A stretch of 64,000 bases of DNA from Lasiosphaeris hirsuta (Eukaryota > Ascomycota > Sordariomycetes > Sordariales > Lasiosphaeriaceae): the NCBI GenBank assembly GCA_030549175.1, contig JAUKUA010000007.1, positions 4,216,001 through 4,280,000 of the forward strand, written 5' to 3'. The position numbers and the translations under genes are program-made. The first letter of the stretch is position 1, and the number at the start of each line of letters is the position of its first letter. Under the pieces are notes generated by a model that was given only the letters and a program-made list of their open reading frames with translations, made no database searches and had not been told where the DNA came from. This document shows, piece by piece, positions 10,119-20,504 of the stretch.

Positions 10119-11588
10119 TTAACCCTTCACATCACCAACATCCACGCTCCTTCTCGGGAGATGGCCGCCCATGGGCTCCTTGCCCAAGTCGGCCTCCCCG
10201 TCGCTCTCGGCCTCATCATCGCTCATCTCGAGGGCAAAGTAATTCTCGGCCCCATCGGTCCTCGGCATCAGCGCATGGGCTTCCACCTGCCCCTCACCCA
10301 CCACCACCGTCCGCCTCGCCGGACGCCGCCACGTCGTCCACAGCCACAGCCCAACCACCACCCCATCGATCACCATGAAAGCGCCCACGATCGCCACGGC
10401 CAGGCCAAACCCCCTGTGCCCGGCCAGAACCACCCCCGTCCACACATTGACCCACCGCACCGCCAGCACGCCCCGCCCCAGCCAGACGTGCGCGTGCGAG
10501 AGCCAGGTGCGCCGCCGCAGCCGCACAAACGCCACGTGGTGCCACCACCCCAGCACCGCCTGCCCGGCGACGGCCAGCACTACGACGACCCCGAGCGCTT
10601 CGTGCACCGTGCGCGGCAGCCGGCCGCCGGTGACGAGCGCGCCGACGCCAGCGCCCGCGCCCGCCAGCACCGTGCCGCCCGCCTGCACGACCCAGTGGCG
10701 CGCAAAGGCGCGGCCGCCGCCGACCCGCATGGCGACCGCGCCCGCCGGGAAGGCTACCAGGAACGCCAGGCCCATGAGCACGCCGTGCGCGCGCGCCGCG
10801 GGGCGTTCCCAGAAGGAGGCGAGGAGCCCGCCGACGCCCATGGGGGAGTCGCTCGTGCCGATGTGGGCGGTGCCGGGCGTGATGGACGGGGTTTGTTGGA
10901 CGGGCGAGAGGGAGGACGTCATGTCGACGTAGAACACCCCGAAGCCGCCGCTGCCGGCGTGGTGCCGGTGCATCTCGAGGTGGGCGCTGCGCGCGGGGGA
11001 TGGGGAAGAGAACTCCTGCCGGTCGTTCCACGCCCAGATCCACGGCTGCGAGGATCCTAGTGCGAGCGGGGCACCGCCGCCGGGCAGCGCGGCCCACGGC
11101 GCGGTGCAGGCGTAGCAGGCCACGGCGATGTCGGCGGCGTGGGTGGCCAGGGAGGAGGGCGGGCGGGGGTAGTCGGCGGCGTCCTCGTGGCGCGGGGTGG
11201 GGGGCGCCAGGGGGGTCCATTTGGCGTGGAGGAGGTGCAAGGACGGGAGGGCGGCGTCCAGGGCGCGCGGTTGGTGGTGGCCGTCGGCGGTGCGGATGCT
11301 GAGCACCGGCGCCGACGAGGTGGAGGGCGACCCGTAGACGATGAACATTAGCGAACCGGCCATGCGCGGGCCCGTGCCGACGGCGGTCCAGCCGTGGGGC
11401 GACGCGCGCGGGACGTGCAAAGTGAGGTAGACATCGTGGGCCGAGGTGGTGGTGTTGAGCGTGGTGGAAAGGGCCAGGCAGAAGTCGGCTTCGCCCGCGG
11501 GGTAGCCGAAGCGGCAGTACTGCACCGGGGGGTCGGCGACGGCGAGGGGGAGCAGCGCGAGGAGAGTCGCGGCGAGGGCGGCGATCAT
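10119..11588 (-). CDS. Secreted/membrane DOMON + cytochrome b561-type ferric-reductase-like protein
   Basis: Single exon, 489 aa from the ATG at 11586-11588. Residues 1-18 form a signal peptide (MIAALAATLLALLPLAVA). A DOMON-like cytochrome domain follows (about 20-230), with YCRFGYPAGEADFCLAL at its start and Trp/Met-containing strands. The second half has five to six membrane helices, with histidines placed as in cytochrome b561 domains: ARAHGVLMGLAF, FARHWVVQAG, VHEALGVVVV, GWWHHVAF and WLSHAHVWLGR. The tail is acidic and cytoplasmic. Known relatives use two haems in the membrane core to move electrons across the plasma membrane, with the DOMON part outside. Haem ligands of the DOMON domain cannot be assigned with certainty here. 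An open frame continues upstream of 11588, but it lacks coding character and would destroy the signal peptide. Confidence 0.88.
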   Translation of the reverse strand: MIAALAATLLALLPLAVADPPVQYCRFGYPAGEADFCLALSTTLNTTTSAHDVYLTLHVPRASPHGWTAVGTGPRMAGSLMFIVYGSPSTSSAPVLSIRTADGHHQPRALDAALPSLHLLHAKWTPLAPPTPRHEDAADYPRPPSSLATHAADIAVACYACTAPWAALPGGGAPLALGSSQPWIWAWNDRQEFSSPSPARSAHLEMHRHHAGSGGFGVFYVDMTSSLSPVQQTPSITPGTAHIGTSDSPMGVGGLLASFWERPAARAHGVLMGLAFLVAFPAGAVAMRVGGGRAFARHWVVQAGGTVLAGAGAGVGALVTGGRLPRTVHEALGVVVVLAVAGQAVLGWWHHVAFVRLRRRTWLSHAHVWLGRGVLAVRWVNVWTGVVLAGHRGFGLAVAIVGAFMVIDGVVVGLWLWTTWRRPARRTVVVGEGQVEAHALMPRTDGAENYFALEMSDDEAESDGEADLGKEPMGGHLPRRSVDVGDVKG

Positions 11589-12383
11589 GGTGGTTAGGGT
11601 CCGGGTCTTGGCGCGCCCGCGACGAGGTCTGCGCGATCTATCAACAATCCAAAGCGATGTTTTCCATGCAGAACCGAGGGCAAAAATGCGATTGTTGTGA
11701 GGATGGAGAAGGAAAAAGCTACGCAAAGATCCGAATGGCAGGTCTTGCAGCAAGTTGCAGCTTCCCGTCAGCACCCGTCTGAAAGGGAAGGTGCGCGCGA
11801 CAGTCATCTTCCAGTCGGCCCAAAAGCAAGGAAAATGCCACCCACCTATCTGCATTCTGACACCCATTATTATCCACTTGGTGCTTTGGCGCAAGAATCG
11901 ATAGCGCGCCGTTTGGCGCAGCCTGCCTAGGCGCGGCGCGGGAGGCGCAACACCAATGCGCGCCGCTGAGCATTCCGGACGGCGACGCAGCAATAAATTG
12001 GCTGCATTTCCAGTGCGGTGCTACGCAACATTTTTGCGCCGCGTGTTGGCTGGTGCCAGACTGATACGTTTTACTTTCAAGATGAGTAACGTGATCAGAA
12101 TTGATTCAAGTCACATTCGCATTCGACTTGGACTTGGACAAAAACTGCCACTTAATTATAACTGAAGTATCTCAGGTCCCCCCCTCCTTTCAATCGACAG
12201 ACTTGAATTATTCGCCCTTGAGTGGAGTCGCCCCGGCCACGTCCAGTATGATACTGGAATTGATACCAAAACTGTTCTTGAATGAAAAACATCCCCTCCC
12301 GATCAACCGGCAGACCCTTAATTATTCGACCCTGAAGTCGCCTTGGTTTCGCCTACTGGTAATCGATGCTAACCCGAACTAGG
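11589..12383. other. Intergenic region
   Basis: Promoter side of the b561-like gene and 3' side of the orphan paralogue at 12384. Two short similar lines occur (ttgaattattcgcccttgag near 12202 and a variant near 12317), suggesting a small local duplication. No gene is seen. Confidence 0.4.
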
Positions 12384-12780
12384 CTAGCCATCAGTTCCCC
12401 GTCTTAGACGCACGTAATTGGCTGCTCGTATATCTTCGTTCTTCAACAAATCTTTGAATTTGGGCGTGTTTTGGTGCTTAGATTCCTTTTTAGGTTCCTT
12501 CTTATTGGTTACATGGGTGAAGCCTATCTCGACGTTTATTACCGTGTGCTTTCCGTCCTTGTCCTGCCCTTCAACGTAGAGCTTGAAATAACCTTTGGAT
12601 GTGGGCGCCTCCAAGCCTTGAAACGTGATGGTGGTACCGTAGCGCTCGCCACGTTTTCCTGGGTTTTTCCCGAAATCCTTTTTACGAAGCCCTGACCTTT
12701 TTTTTTTTTTTTTTTTGAAGATCTGGAGGTACCAGCGAGGGTCTCGCGGAATTGTGCTGTGAAAGTCCAGTCAAGGGCAT
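12384..12780 (-). pseudogene. Orphan family copy A: internally deleted paralogue of the 13.1-13.7 kb gene
   Basis: From ATG 12778-12780 the minus strand encodes MPLTGLSQHNSARPSL, then a lysine run from a 19-base A tract (12698-12716), then GERYGTTITFQGLEAPTSKG and FKLYVEGQDKD. The two halves are out of frame by one base at the A tract. The segment TFQGLEAPTSKGYFKLYVEG aligns with KFDLKAPDSGGCYKIEVFG of copy B, and the upstream DNA matches that of copy B, including a TATAAAGA element at 12848-12855. Compared with copy B, some 350 bp of the middle are missing, and the A tract sits at the junction. I do not recognise the family. The copy is probably non-functional unless the tract length is an assembly error. 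Confidence 0.5.
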
Positions 12781-12847
12781 TGGTAGGTAATCGGCTGGTA
12801 CTGTATTGACATTGGGGAAATCTAGCTGGACCTAGGAGTGTTACGCC

Positions 12848-12855
12848 TCTTTATA
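12848..12855 (-). promoter_or_regulatory. TATA element of orphan copy A
   Basis: TATAAAGA on the minus strand, 68 bp upstream of the copy A ATG. The same element and spacing occur in copy B (13786-13793, 73 bp upstream of its ATG), and the sequence between TATA and ATG is similar in both. Confidence 0.55.
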
Positions 12856-13082
12856 CTTCTTTTACTCTATGAAGACCTCAGGGCAATTGCCTGCCATTTC
12901 GTCGCCACATTATAAGTAGTACCGGAAGGTATTCACACCTCTCTGTCATTTGACAGACCCCTGAATTCTTCCCCAGTCACGCCAAGTTGATACCAAAATC
13001 CATTGCTCCTCACCACCGCTCCCCCTCTAGGACACATGATCGGCTGTCCGCATGGCATAGCGAGCCTTGTAGACTTTGGGCA

Positions 13083-13713
13083 TTAATAATCGAATATCAT
13101 GAAGATGTCTCTGTCCGCTGGCGAGTCTGGATTATTGTCCGTCACGAGGAACTCCCAATCGGCGAAACTGGCGCGGTTGCGGGCCCACCCGAAAACTTCG
13201 ATCTTATAACACCCTCCTGAATCGGGCGCTTTCAAATCGAACTTGACGGTGGCAAGGCCGCCAGGAGCCCGAGACCTTTCCCCTCCTTCCATATAGGACC
13301 CGGAAGCCTTAACCTCCTCTGAACGCCGAAGTGGCTTTCCTGTGTTGGCATCCCATTGTTTGCTGTCAACCGGGCAGATTTGTGCGCTGAGATGCCACCG
13401 ATAAAAGCCGAAAGGGCCAGGCGTGAATTCGGCGACAACTCTAAATGGCTGGCCAGCCTTCACTCGCGATGGGGTAATCTCTGACACGCGGATGGGGAAT
13501 TTCCATTTCTTCCACCCATCGCGGTCCTCTTCCGTCGGCCTCCACATCCTCGCGGGGGCCCGAGTCTCTTCCGGGTCCTCCCGCTTCTTCAGCCGAGAAT
13601 ATTTCCAAGGCATTTTTCCACGCTTCCTGTGTTGGATATTCCGACCCGGGTCTCAGGCTCAAGTACTTCCTTCTTTCGCGATCTGATGGCTGGTTGCTCA
13701 AACGGGCTTGCAT
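13083..13713 (-). CDS. Orphan family copy B: hypothetical protein with Ig-like beta-sandwich look
   Basis: ATG 13711-13713 opens MQARLSNQPSDRERRKYLSL and GSEYPTQEAWKNALEIFS. The best coding frame then shifts by one near an A5 run at about 13612 to read MPWKYSRLKKREDPEETRAP and on to the stop at 13083-13085. The shift has no good splice signals, so either the gene starts at 13613 (176 aa) or one base is wrong. The second part contains VSEITPSRVKAGQPFRVVAE, WHLSAQICPV and KIEVFGWARN, alternating polar and hydrophobic residues as in a beta-sandwich. No signal peptide or known domain is recognised. Copy A next door is a shortened paralogue with the same promoter, which argues that this family duplicated recently. 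Confidence 0.55.
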
Positions 13714-13785
13714 AAGGTAGGTAGCTAATCGGCTTGTGCTGTTTTGATGCAGGGAAGGTCTCTCTGGCCCACGGGGTGTCAAGCC

Positions 13786-13793
13786 TCTTTATA
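13786..13793 (-). promoter_or_regulatory. TATA element of orphan copy B
   Basis: TATAAAGA on the minus strand, followed by aggcttgacaccccgtggg and then a stretch similar to the copy A promoter (agccgattagctacctacc). Confidence 0.55.
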
Positions 13794-13948
13794 ATATTTT
13801 GAAGACTTGTGTAAGTCTTTGTCATCATGCTACAAGTTCGTCCGAGTGCGCATATTCTTTGCCCAAGTTTGAGAACCTTACGAAATGGGCATCTCCCACC
13901 CCGAGCATCATGCTCAGGGCTCACATGGGGACCTCATACACTTCTCAT

Positions 13949-14233
13949 CTAAACAACTCTTTCAAGTCTACAAAGACTGTACTCACGGCTGATGTCGTCG
14001 GGCAGCTCGCCGGCGCCGGCGCTGATGGTCTCGACGTAGCCGGTACTGGCGGTGGCGTTGTCAGCGGCCTGGTGCAGGGTGGCGCTGTCCAGGTCTTCCT
14101 CCTCTTCTGGTCGGGCCGCGGGAGGGAGGAGATCAGGTTCGGCTTGGCGGAGTCGGTTGGGACTGGGAGGGGGACCTTTGGTGCCTTCCTTGGCCATATC
14201 GAAGAGGTCTCCTTGCGGGTGAGCGTCGGACAT
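13949..14233 (-). CDS. Small acidic hypothetical protein
   Basis: A 94-aa frame from ATG 14231-14233: MSDAHPQGDLFDMAKEGTKG, then a Pro/Glu-rich part with PAARPEEEEDLD and TGYVETISAGAGELPDD. A donor-like GTGAGT follows the DDIS codons (about 13985), so the last dozen codons may be intronic and a further exon may exist. The start lies directly after a (GT)n microsatellite in the promoter. I do not recognise the protein; composition suggests a disordered cytosolic or nuclear protein. Confidence 0.45.
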   Translation of the reverse strand: MSDAHPQGDLFDMAKEGTKGPPPSPNRLRQAEPDLLPPAARPEEEEDLDSATLHQAADNATASTGYVETISAGAGELPDDISREYSLCRLERVV

Positions 14234-14248
14234 GGTGGTTGGTATTCG

Positions 14249-14268
14249 GTGTGTGTGTGTGTGTGTGT
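14249..14268. repeat. (GT)n microsatellite
   Basis: About ten GT units (CA on the other strand) within 30 bp upstream of the small acidic protein start. Confidence 0.8.
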
Positions 14269-14726
14269 GTGGCCTGGAGATATTTGATGTGAATCTTACT
14301 TTGTTGGAGGATACAAGGATGATCAAAAGCGTCTGAGCTCACTGCAGGTTGTGACCTTATATCACCGGATGAAAATGATGCCACTGAAGCTTCACCCCCC
14401 TGCATCAATCCTTTGACTTCACCATTAGTTCAAGCTGCCTGCTGCAAATATCTTTATTTGTAGGGTATCTAAGCGCTAAATGCATGTCGGCGCCGCCGCT
14501 TGATAGTCCGGCCTTCAATGGTCGCCTCAGGCTGTTGATCTCCGGTCGAGTATTAGACCTGCTCCGAATCGGTGCTCTTGTATCAGTTGCGGAGGACATA
14601 TAAATGTGGCTGATGATGCCTGCCAATACTTGGGTGTGTGCTTAGTGCAGATTGTACGCTGTCTTTGTCCAGAGGAATTGGTATGCGACACTGGACTGTG
14701 TCGGGAATCATCACTCCTCAAGCCCA
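14269..14726. other. Intergenic region
   Basis: No gene seen between the small acidic gene promoter and the 3' end of the DUF1992 gene. Confidence 0.45.
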
Positions 14727-16434
14727 TCAAGACTTGGGAGCGCCCCAAATATCCTTCCAAAACTCCCTGAACCCGTAATGCGGCGCCGCGGACTCAGTCA
14801 CCCTAACCGACCCCCTCCCCTCACTGCCGAGCTTCTCCAAGATACCCATTGGCCGCGTAACCGGCTTGATGCGGGCCCCGACGGGCTTGGCCGCCCTCTG
14901 CTTGATCACGTCGGCGAGCAGAGGGGCCACCTCGGCGAAGCAGTTGTCCAGCTCCCGCTGCAGGGAAAAGTATGGCTTCTTGGCCAGCTCCGGCGCCATC
15001 AGGTTGTAGGATCTGGTGATGGCGTTGAGGTTGGTGATGGCGAGTTCCATGTACGACCGCTCGGCGGCCTCCCATTCTGGATCCCGAAACGGTCGGGACA
15101 GCGGTGCCGGGGGTTCTGTGTCGCCGCTCTTGGGTGTCTCGTCTGGCGGGTCGGATGTCTGCACTTGCCGCATCCTGGCCATGACTACGTCCTCGGTAGA
15201 GTTTGTCGGAACTGATATCTGTTCAACGTTCCTTCGCCGGGGATTGTGCACCTCCTCGGCCCGGGCGTACTCGGCAGCCCTGCTCATCTGGTCTTGCAGA
15301 CTCCCGCCCCGGCTGGCAATCATCCTCGACGCGTGTCTTTTCCAGTCGTTCCGCAGCCTCGCCCTGAAATTTTGCGCAGTTTTGAGAAGCTCTTGCTGCT
15401 TCTCGATCCAGGGTGGCACAATTTCCTGCCGCTTGATCATGTTGTTCATGATGTACTCGGTCTACAAGGTTAGCGCAGCCCCCTCTCCCAACGGTGCAAC
15501 TCACCGTGTCGATAAACGGGTTGTTCGCACGCGAGTCACGCTCCACGCCCTTCCCGCGGGGTATATTCTAAATCGCACTCAGTCAGAACCTCTCCATCCT
15601 CAACCCCCCGCCATCACACAAACCTTGAACTGCCCCCTGGCAATCGCATCCTCGATCCTACCCCCGTCAGCCTAACCCCCTCACAAACAACAGATCTAAA
15701 ACCCACCTCTCATTCGCCAACGCCGCCAACCCAGTAATGGTATTCGGCATCGCCCTCGCCGCAGGCTCAAACCGCTCCCTCAACTCCCGCCTCCTCGCCT
15801 CCCTCTCCCCCTCCCCCATCCCCACATACTCCATGGCCTTATCCCGCGCACTCGCCACCCGCCTCCCCGCACTCTCCCCACCCCGCCCACGCACCCTCAT
15901 ATCCACTACCACCTCCGGCACCCTCCCCCTCCCGCGCAGCCCCGGCGCCAGCGGCTTGCGCGCGTCGTGCAGCATGCGCAGCACCGCGTCGGCGGGGGCC
16001 TCCTCGCCGGCCCAGGGCTGCGCGGCGGCCTGCTGGCGGGTGCCGAGGCCGGCGGCGTCGGGGATGGCGGGCGCGGAGGAGGACAGGTTCGCCGCCGCGA
16101 TCTTGGAGAGCAGGCGGTTCTTGAGGTCGTCGCTGAAGCCCGCTGAGTCCAGCGCGCGCCGGCCTGCGCGGCTGGAGAGGGCTTCTTCGGTCGCTTGTTC
16201 GAGGCGGCGGGTCATGGCGCCTTGAGGTTGTGGGGGGTCGGCGGCGGGGGTTGGGGTGGTTGTGGTTGTGGTTGTGGTTGTGGTTGTGGTTGTGGTGGTT
16301 GTGGTGGGGGGAGGGGGTGGTTTGGGCGGGTTGGAGGTGTGTGACGAGGTGCGTGTGGTGCGTTGGGCGAGGGGCCCGGGGGATGGCCGGAGGGCCCTCA
16401 CGCAGCGTCTGCAGAGGAACGGGGTTGAAGCCAT
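14727..16434 (-). CDS. DUF1992 / DNAJC28-like mitochondrial protein
   Basis: Four exons on the minus strand: 16434-15707, 15657-15624, 15567-15505 and 15461-14727; 519 aa. The introns are about 40-56 bp with GT-AG ends; the second has CTGAC. Splicing assembles ALANERIEDAIARGQFK, NIPRGKGVERD, NNPFIDT and EYIMNNMIKRQEIVPPWIEK, which is the conserved DUF1992 (DNAJC28) block: the fungal form usually reads IEDAIARGQF then VPPWIEKQQEL. The N terminus (MASTPFLCRRCVRALRPSPG) is basic and hydroxylated without acids, as a mitochondrial targeting sequence would be. A Pro run and about 18 consecutive Thr follow. DNAJC28-type proteins are linked to mitochondria and, in animals, to Golgi tethering; no J domain is visible in the fungal protein. 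Molecular role unknown. Confidence 0.9.
16252..16306 (-). repeat. Poly-threonine coding microsatellite in the DUF1992 gene
   Basis: An imperfect ACC/ACA array encodes about 18 Thr directly after a Pro run. Its length is a multiple of three, so expansions keep the frame. It should be polymorphic between strains. Confidence 0.8.
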
Positions 16435-17009
16435 GGGCGGGAAGTGAGGATTGAGATTTGGTGGCGATGAGGGACGGAATTGAAGTTGTTGTCGATGACG
16501 AGATCGACAGATAAGCGCACAGTAATCTGCACAGTCTGAGGATTTCTGACACTGTGTCGCGTGTGCGTCGAGCAACAACTATCCCTCGATTCAATCTAGC
16601 ACGTTCTATGCTATAACATGGCCCAATCGGACAGTGCCACCCAACCTGGTTTGCACCCCGGGACCCAGCACCACCCAGACGCTAAAACCACAACCTCACC
16701 ACCACCAGACCCAAATACCACCGCAAACCTGGCACCAACCAAAGCCCTGCGCAACACCATGGAGGAGGAAGAGCAGGGGGACGTTGAACCAGTGGGGCTG
16801 CATGCCGCGGGGGAGCGGGCCCGAGGTGTGCCCGCACAACGTCGACGCACACGTCCTGTGGCGGGTTGTCAGGCTCGTCCTGAGGTGCCCAGGGTGCTGT
16901 AGTAGAATTCACGTGTGTCTGTGGCCTCGGTGTCGCGGCCGTAGGCGTACTTGAGGCAGGTGGCTGTGTGGTGTAATAGGATGATGTGTTGTGCTTGGGC
17001 CTTCAAGAG
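16435..17009. other. Intergenic region upstream of the DUF1992 gene
   Basis: Promoter of the DUF1992 gene. Open frames on both strands around 16620-16950 are proline-rich in every frame and have no conserved feature. No gene is called. Confidence 0.45.
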
Positions 17010-17760
17010 TCAGTTGACGGTCTCGTGGGCTCCGTCTTTGGCGAACATGGTGAGAATGTAGTCTAGTGTCTCGGCTGGTATGGCGGCTGAGAAGGGCCTG
17101 CTAGGGATGCCCGCTTCGACCGTGGCCAGGCCGTGTATAGATACAAGTATTCGCAGCTCGTCCGCAGGCATGCGCACCCCGGGGGCGTAGAAGACGAGCC
17201 TTCCAGCAAAGAGCACAACAATTTCCTGGAAAATCCACATTCTCCTCCAATAATCCAAACCAAAAAAAAAAAAAACTCACCGAGAAATTCCCAGTGGTCG
17301 TTCGGCGCCATCATCTCGGGGTACTTGGGCAGCCCGTCAAGCTGGGAACGCGCGCGCGCGTGGTATCGGACAGAGTTAGGTCCAAGTTTTTTTTTTTCTT
17401 TTCGACTCGCAGTCTTTCCTCCAACTCCCAGACTCTCAACAGCCTAAAGGCCAGCGCGATCGAGGGGCTCCATCCCAGCCAGGAGAATACATATTTGGCC
17501 GCGAAATAGATGTTGTGCATGGAGAGAACCTGTTGATTCTCCTCGTCGATGCTCACCTGGTTGATACAGAGCGCGTCCCCCCATATCCGGATGTGACGGT
17601 CCAATCTCCCCTCGGCCTGGAGCTTGGTGAAGTAGTGAAGTACTTTAAAGCCGCCACCAGGTTTTTGGTGACGTGCCACGGGACCCCGTTCAGCATAATC
17701 TGTTCCGTGCCCGACGCGTCTCCGCAGATCCGAATTGCACCTATTGGCGAGCTATTTCAA
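17010..17760 (-). pseudogene. Decayed HET-domain (heterokaryon incompatibility) gene
   Basis: On the minus strand the pieces occur in normal HET order but in several frames: SGTEQIMLNGVPWHVTKNL, then YFTKLQAEGRLDRHIRIWGD, ALCINQVSIDEENQQVLSMH, IYFAAKYVFSWLGWS, LPKYPEMMAPNDHWEFLGE, and YWRRMWIFQEIVVLFAGRL. The central ALCINQ and YWRRMWIFQEI motifs are diagnostic for HET. Frame breaks fall at an exact 8-bp duplication (17627-17642), at an A11 and (CG)n tract (17351-17400), and at an A14 tract (17262-17275). The tail has PFSAAIPAETLDYILTMFA. An intact protein would trigger cell death on allorecognition; this copy cannot make one. Confidence 0.75.
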
Positions 17761-18463
17761 ACTTATCGATACGATGAGGAAATGCCATGCTGCCTATCTC
17801 CAAGCTCTTTAACTTGAAGTAAATCATACTTGACGGCGATGCGTTGGCGCATGAAGGCGACATCGGCTTTGGTGATTTCTCCTGGTCGTAGATGACCCTG
17901 GGACCAACCACCCACAAATCTGTCTCCGGGACGCATATCCGTATGCGAACTACCTTATGCCGAGCACCATATTTGCATCCAGCATATCGCCATGCAAGAC
18001 CTACTAAGATTTGGTAAACTTATACTATTTACCTAACTACCTGCCTATAAAGGGAAGACGTCGGCGGCGGTTTGAAGAGCTCCGGCCCCCTCTTTGGGTC
18101 CCTCGGATTGCTAAAGCGGCTGGTTGCAGAGGCTGATAGCCGAGGCCGGTAGCGCGACCGCTGGTTTGCCTAATGTAATTGTTGACAGTCGAGGTTCCAG
18201 GAGCGGGAAGTGGCCCGATCTAGGTGTCGGGGATGGGTACCTAGTACGTAGCAGCTACAAACGAGCGAGATAGGGCAATATGACAGCATAAATTAGGGCC
18301 ACTAGAATGTAAATGGTCATCATGATGGAAGAGGTCACCAAGCACTAAATACCTACTAATCTATATAAGGCATCGCAAAGTCCGAACCGAGTCGAGACTC
18401 GTCCGGGGTATCATTGTCTGCTATGAGTTGTGGTTACTGATGCGGTGCGGCTTGATCTTGTCT
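17761..18463. other. Intergenic region
   Basis: Somewhat AT-richer than its surroundings from 17960 to 18060. No open frame of note and no repeat recognised. Confidence 0.45.
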
Positions 18464-18491
18464 TCATCTGAGCCCTAACAGCCGGACGGCG

Positions 18492-18552
18492 GTCTCGTGG
18501 GCCCGGCCCGTGACGAACATTGTCTCCGATGGTATGGCAGCTGAGAAATCCG
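18492..18552 (-). pseudogene. Short duplicated tail of the HET gene
   Basis: The 60 bp here resemble 17030-17097: both carry tctcgtgggc, cgaacat and ggtatggc..gctgagaa. In translation FSAAIPSET matches FSAAIPAET of the relic at 17 kb. This is a partial copy lying just downstream of the ATP adenylyltransferase stop. Confidence 0.5.
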
Positions 18553-18572
18553 GGCACCATATCAAGGTATGT

Positions 18573-19522
18573 TCAAACGGGAACACCAACATCAGCCAAA
18601 ACCACACTGGGCCCAATTCCCAACCACCTTCCCAAAACCTCCTCATCCGCCAACCACACCATTCCCAGCATGGCCGGCGCATTCGCATTCGCACCTCTCA
18701 CCCCGGGCTTCCTCCGCGGGATGACCGCCATCCAGTCGCGGGTAAGCAGGACATTATGCGGCACGGCACGGCCCTCCTCCACCTCCCCCTCCCCTCCCGC
18801 CTCCAGCGCCCGCTCCGCCCGCCCCAGCAGCCCGCGATACACCCCCTCCAACCCCCCCGGCGCCAACCACCCCTCTTGACCTCGGAACCTCTCCATGAAG
18901 TACACATACGGAACCCCATCAGCCACCATCCCATCCAACCACAACCCGCCCGGCGCCGGCCGCGGGATGATCTGCATGTGCTTATGCAGACGGCTGCACC
19001 CGCCAGCCACGCCACAATTAAAGAAGAGCATGTACCCCTGTGAGCCGGTGGGTGTGGTGAGCGCGGAGAGCGCGGCGTGTGCGGCGGCCCAGTCGGCGGC
19101 GTCGAGGGCGGCGTGCTGGCGGGCGTGGCCGTCGGTTGTGAGGAGGAGGAGGTGGGGGCGGGCGGCGCTGAACTTGTTGGCGGCGAGGAGGTGGGTGGTG
19201 GTGATGGGGCTGATTTCGAAGCCGGTGACGTCGATGTCGCTGCCGGGTGCGTAGCGCGAGGGCGTGGGCAGTTGGCCGGGGGTGGGTTTGTGGGTTAGGG
19301 CGGAGGTGATGCGGAATTCGTACTGTGGTGGTGGTTAGGGATGGACGGGGTGGAAGGGGGAGGGAGGTGGGGGGGAAGGGGTCTTACGGTGAGGTTGTTT
19401 TGGTCTTTGTGGGTGATGATGCGTTGGTCGGGGTTGTAGAAGACGATGCCCTCCTTCACTAGGGAATCAAAGCGTGCGAGTATTGCGGCTTCGTTTAGTT
19501 TGGGGTTTGCCATGTTTGCCAT
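18573..19522 (-). CDS. APA2: ATP adenylyltransferase (Ap4A phosphorylase)
   Basis: Two exons on the minus strand, 19522-19388 and 19322-18573, 294 aa. Exon 1 encodes ILARFDSLVKEGIVFYNPDQ and exon 2 resumes YEFRITSAL; GSDIDVTGFEI and THLLAANKFSAARPHLLLLT follow. The active-site segment is NCGVAGGCSRLHKHMQIIPR, with the HxHxQ-like HKHMQ of this branch of the HIT superfamily; the central His forms the nucleotidyl intermediate. PHNVLLTRDWMAVIPRRKPG and NAPAMLGMVWL are also family hallmarks. The enzyme converts ADP plus a nucleoside tetraphosphate such as Ap4A with phosphate to ATP, and so controls dinucleoside polyphosphate levels in the cytosol. A second in-frame ATG lies at codon 4. Length is slightly below the yeast enzymes (about 320 aa). 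Confidence 0.93.
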
Positions 19523-20504
19523 GGCAGAGGATTTTAGCTATTTGCCTGTGTTAAGGTTGAGATTTTGTGTTTGGCAAGATTGTAACAGGTAGTACCTACC
19601 TACCTTCCAGCCAGGGGATCAATTGTGAAATTTGGCCAGAAAATGGGAAGTGCAAGTATCCTCTCAGCATTGGCTGACCGAAGTGGAGCGGTGTGTCCCT
19701 GCGCCATGGACGACGCGATCTGTCTCGGCTGCGGGAGCAGCATCCGCAAAGATGACATGCATTCCGATCGATTTCTTTTCCGCAGTCAATCACATTACCC
19801 CTGAAACGTCCAAAAACAAATGCTGTGGTTGCCGAGGTGATTGCGTCCCCTGTATAATACCCGAACCTTGACACAGCGGAACACGCCTTCAGCGCATGGG
19901 AGGCATTGGTAACTCTTTAGCAAATGATTGAGCGGTGAAGACGAGAACCGTGGCGATGAGTTGTAAATTGTGCTGTCTAATGGTAAGCCCCGAGTTTCAT
20001 TCGACGCGGCCAATTTTCTCGACCAAGTACAAATTCGGGGAATTCACGGGGTTCCCAGCTTGGATTCACTCTGCCCCTCTGAATTCACCACAGCCATTGA
20101 AATCAATGGGGCCGCCGAAAATGCCGCCCTGCTTGGTTACTGGCCTGCTTGGCCCGCCCTCTCCCGGCCTGGGGGGTGATAGGTTGTACCACCGACGTGT
20201 CGGATCGGAAAACCCTGATGATGTGAGCTGTTAAAGTCTCATGCAAAGCTCTTGGTTGAAAGGAGCCCAATCCACCTATCGGGGAGAGACGTGCCCAGCG
20301 CTGGATGGCAGACCCAACATTTGACCACCACATGCCGACTAATCGAGGGGCCAATCAGGGGCAAGCCGTCTTCCGGTGGAAGAAGGTGATTTAAGAGAGC
20401 GCTCTTCCCCCACTGATAAGCAGGAAATGCCCGAGATTTTATTCTGCCCATGATTTCAGGCCGTCCCCTCGCCACCCGACCCAAACTCAGCCACCAGCGA
20501 AAAA
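19523..20504. other. Intergenic region between divergent genes
   Basis: Shared upstream region of APA2 (minus) and the small basic gene at 20505 (plus). No gene is supported. Confidence 0.45.

Noticed and set aside
10161..11220. Long frames on both strands over the b561-like gene
   Set aside because: Arg/Pro/His-rich shadows; only one frame has a signal peptide, membrane helices and placed histidines.
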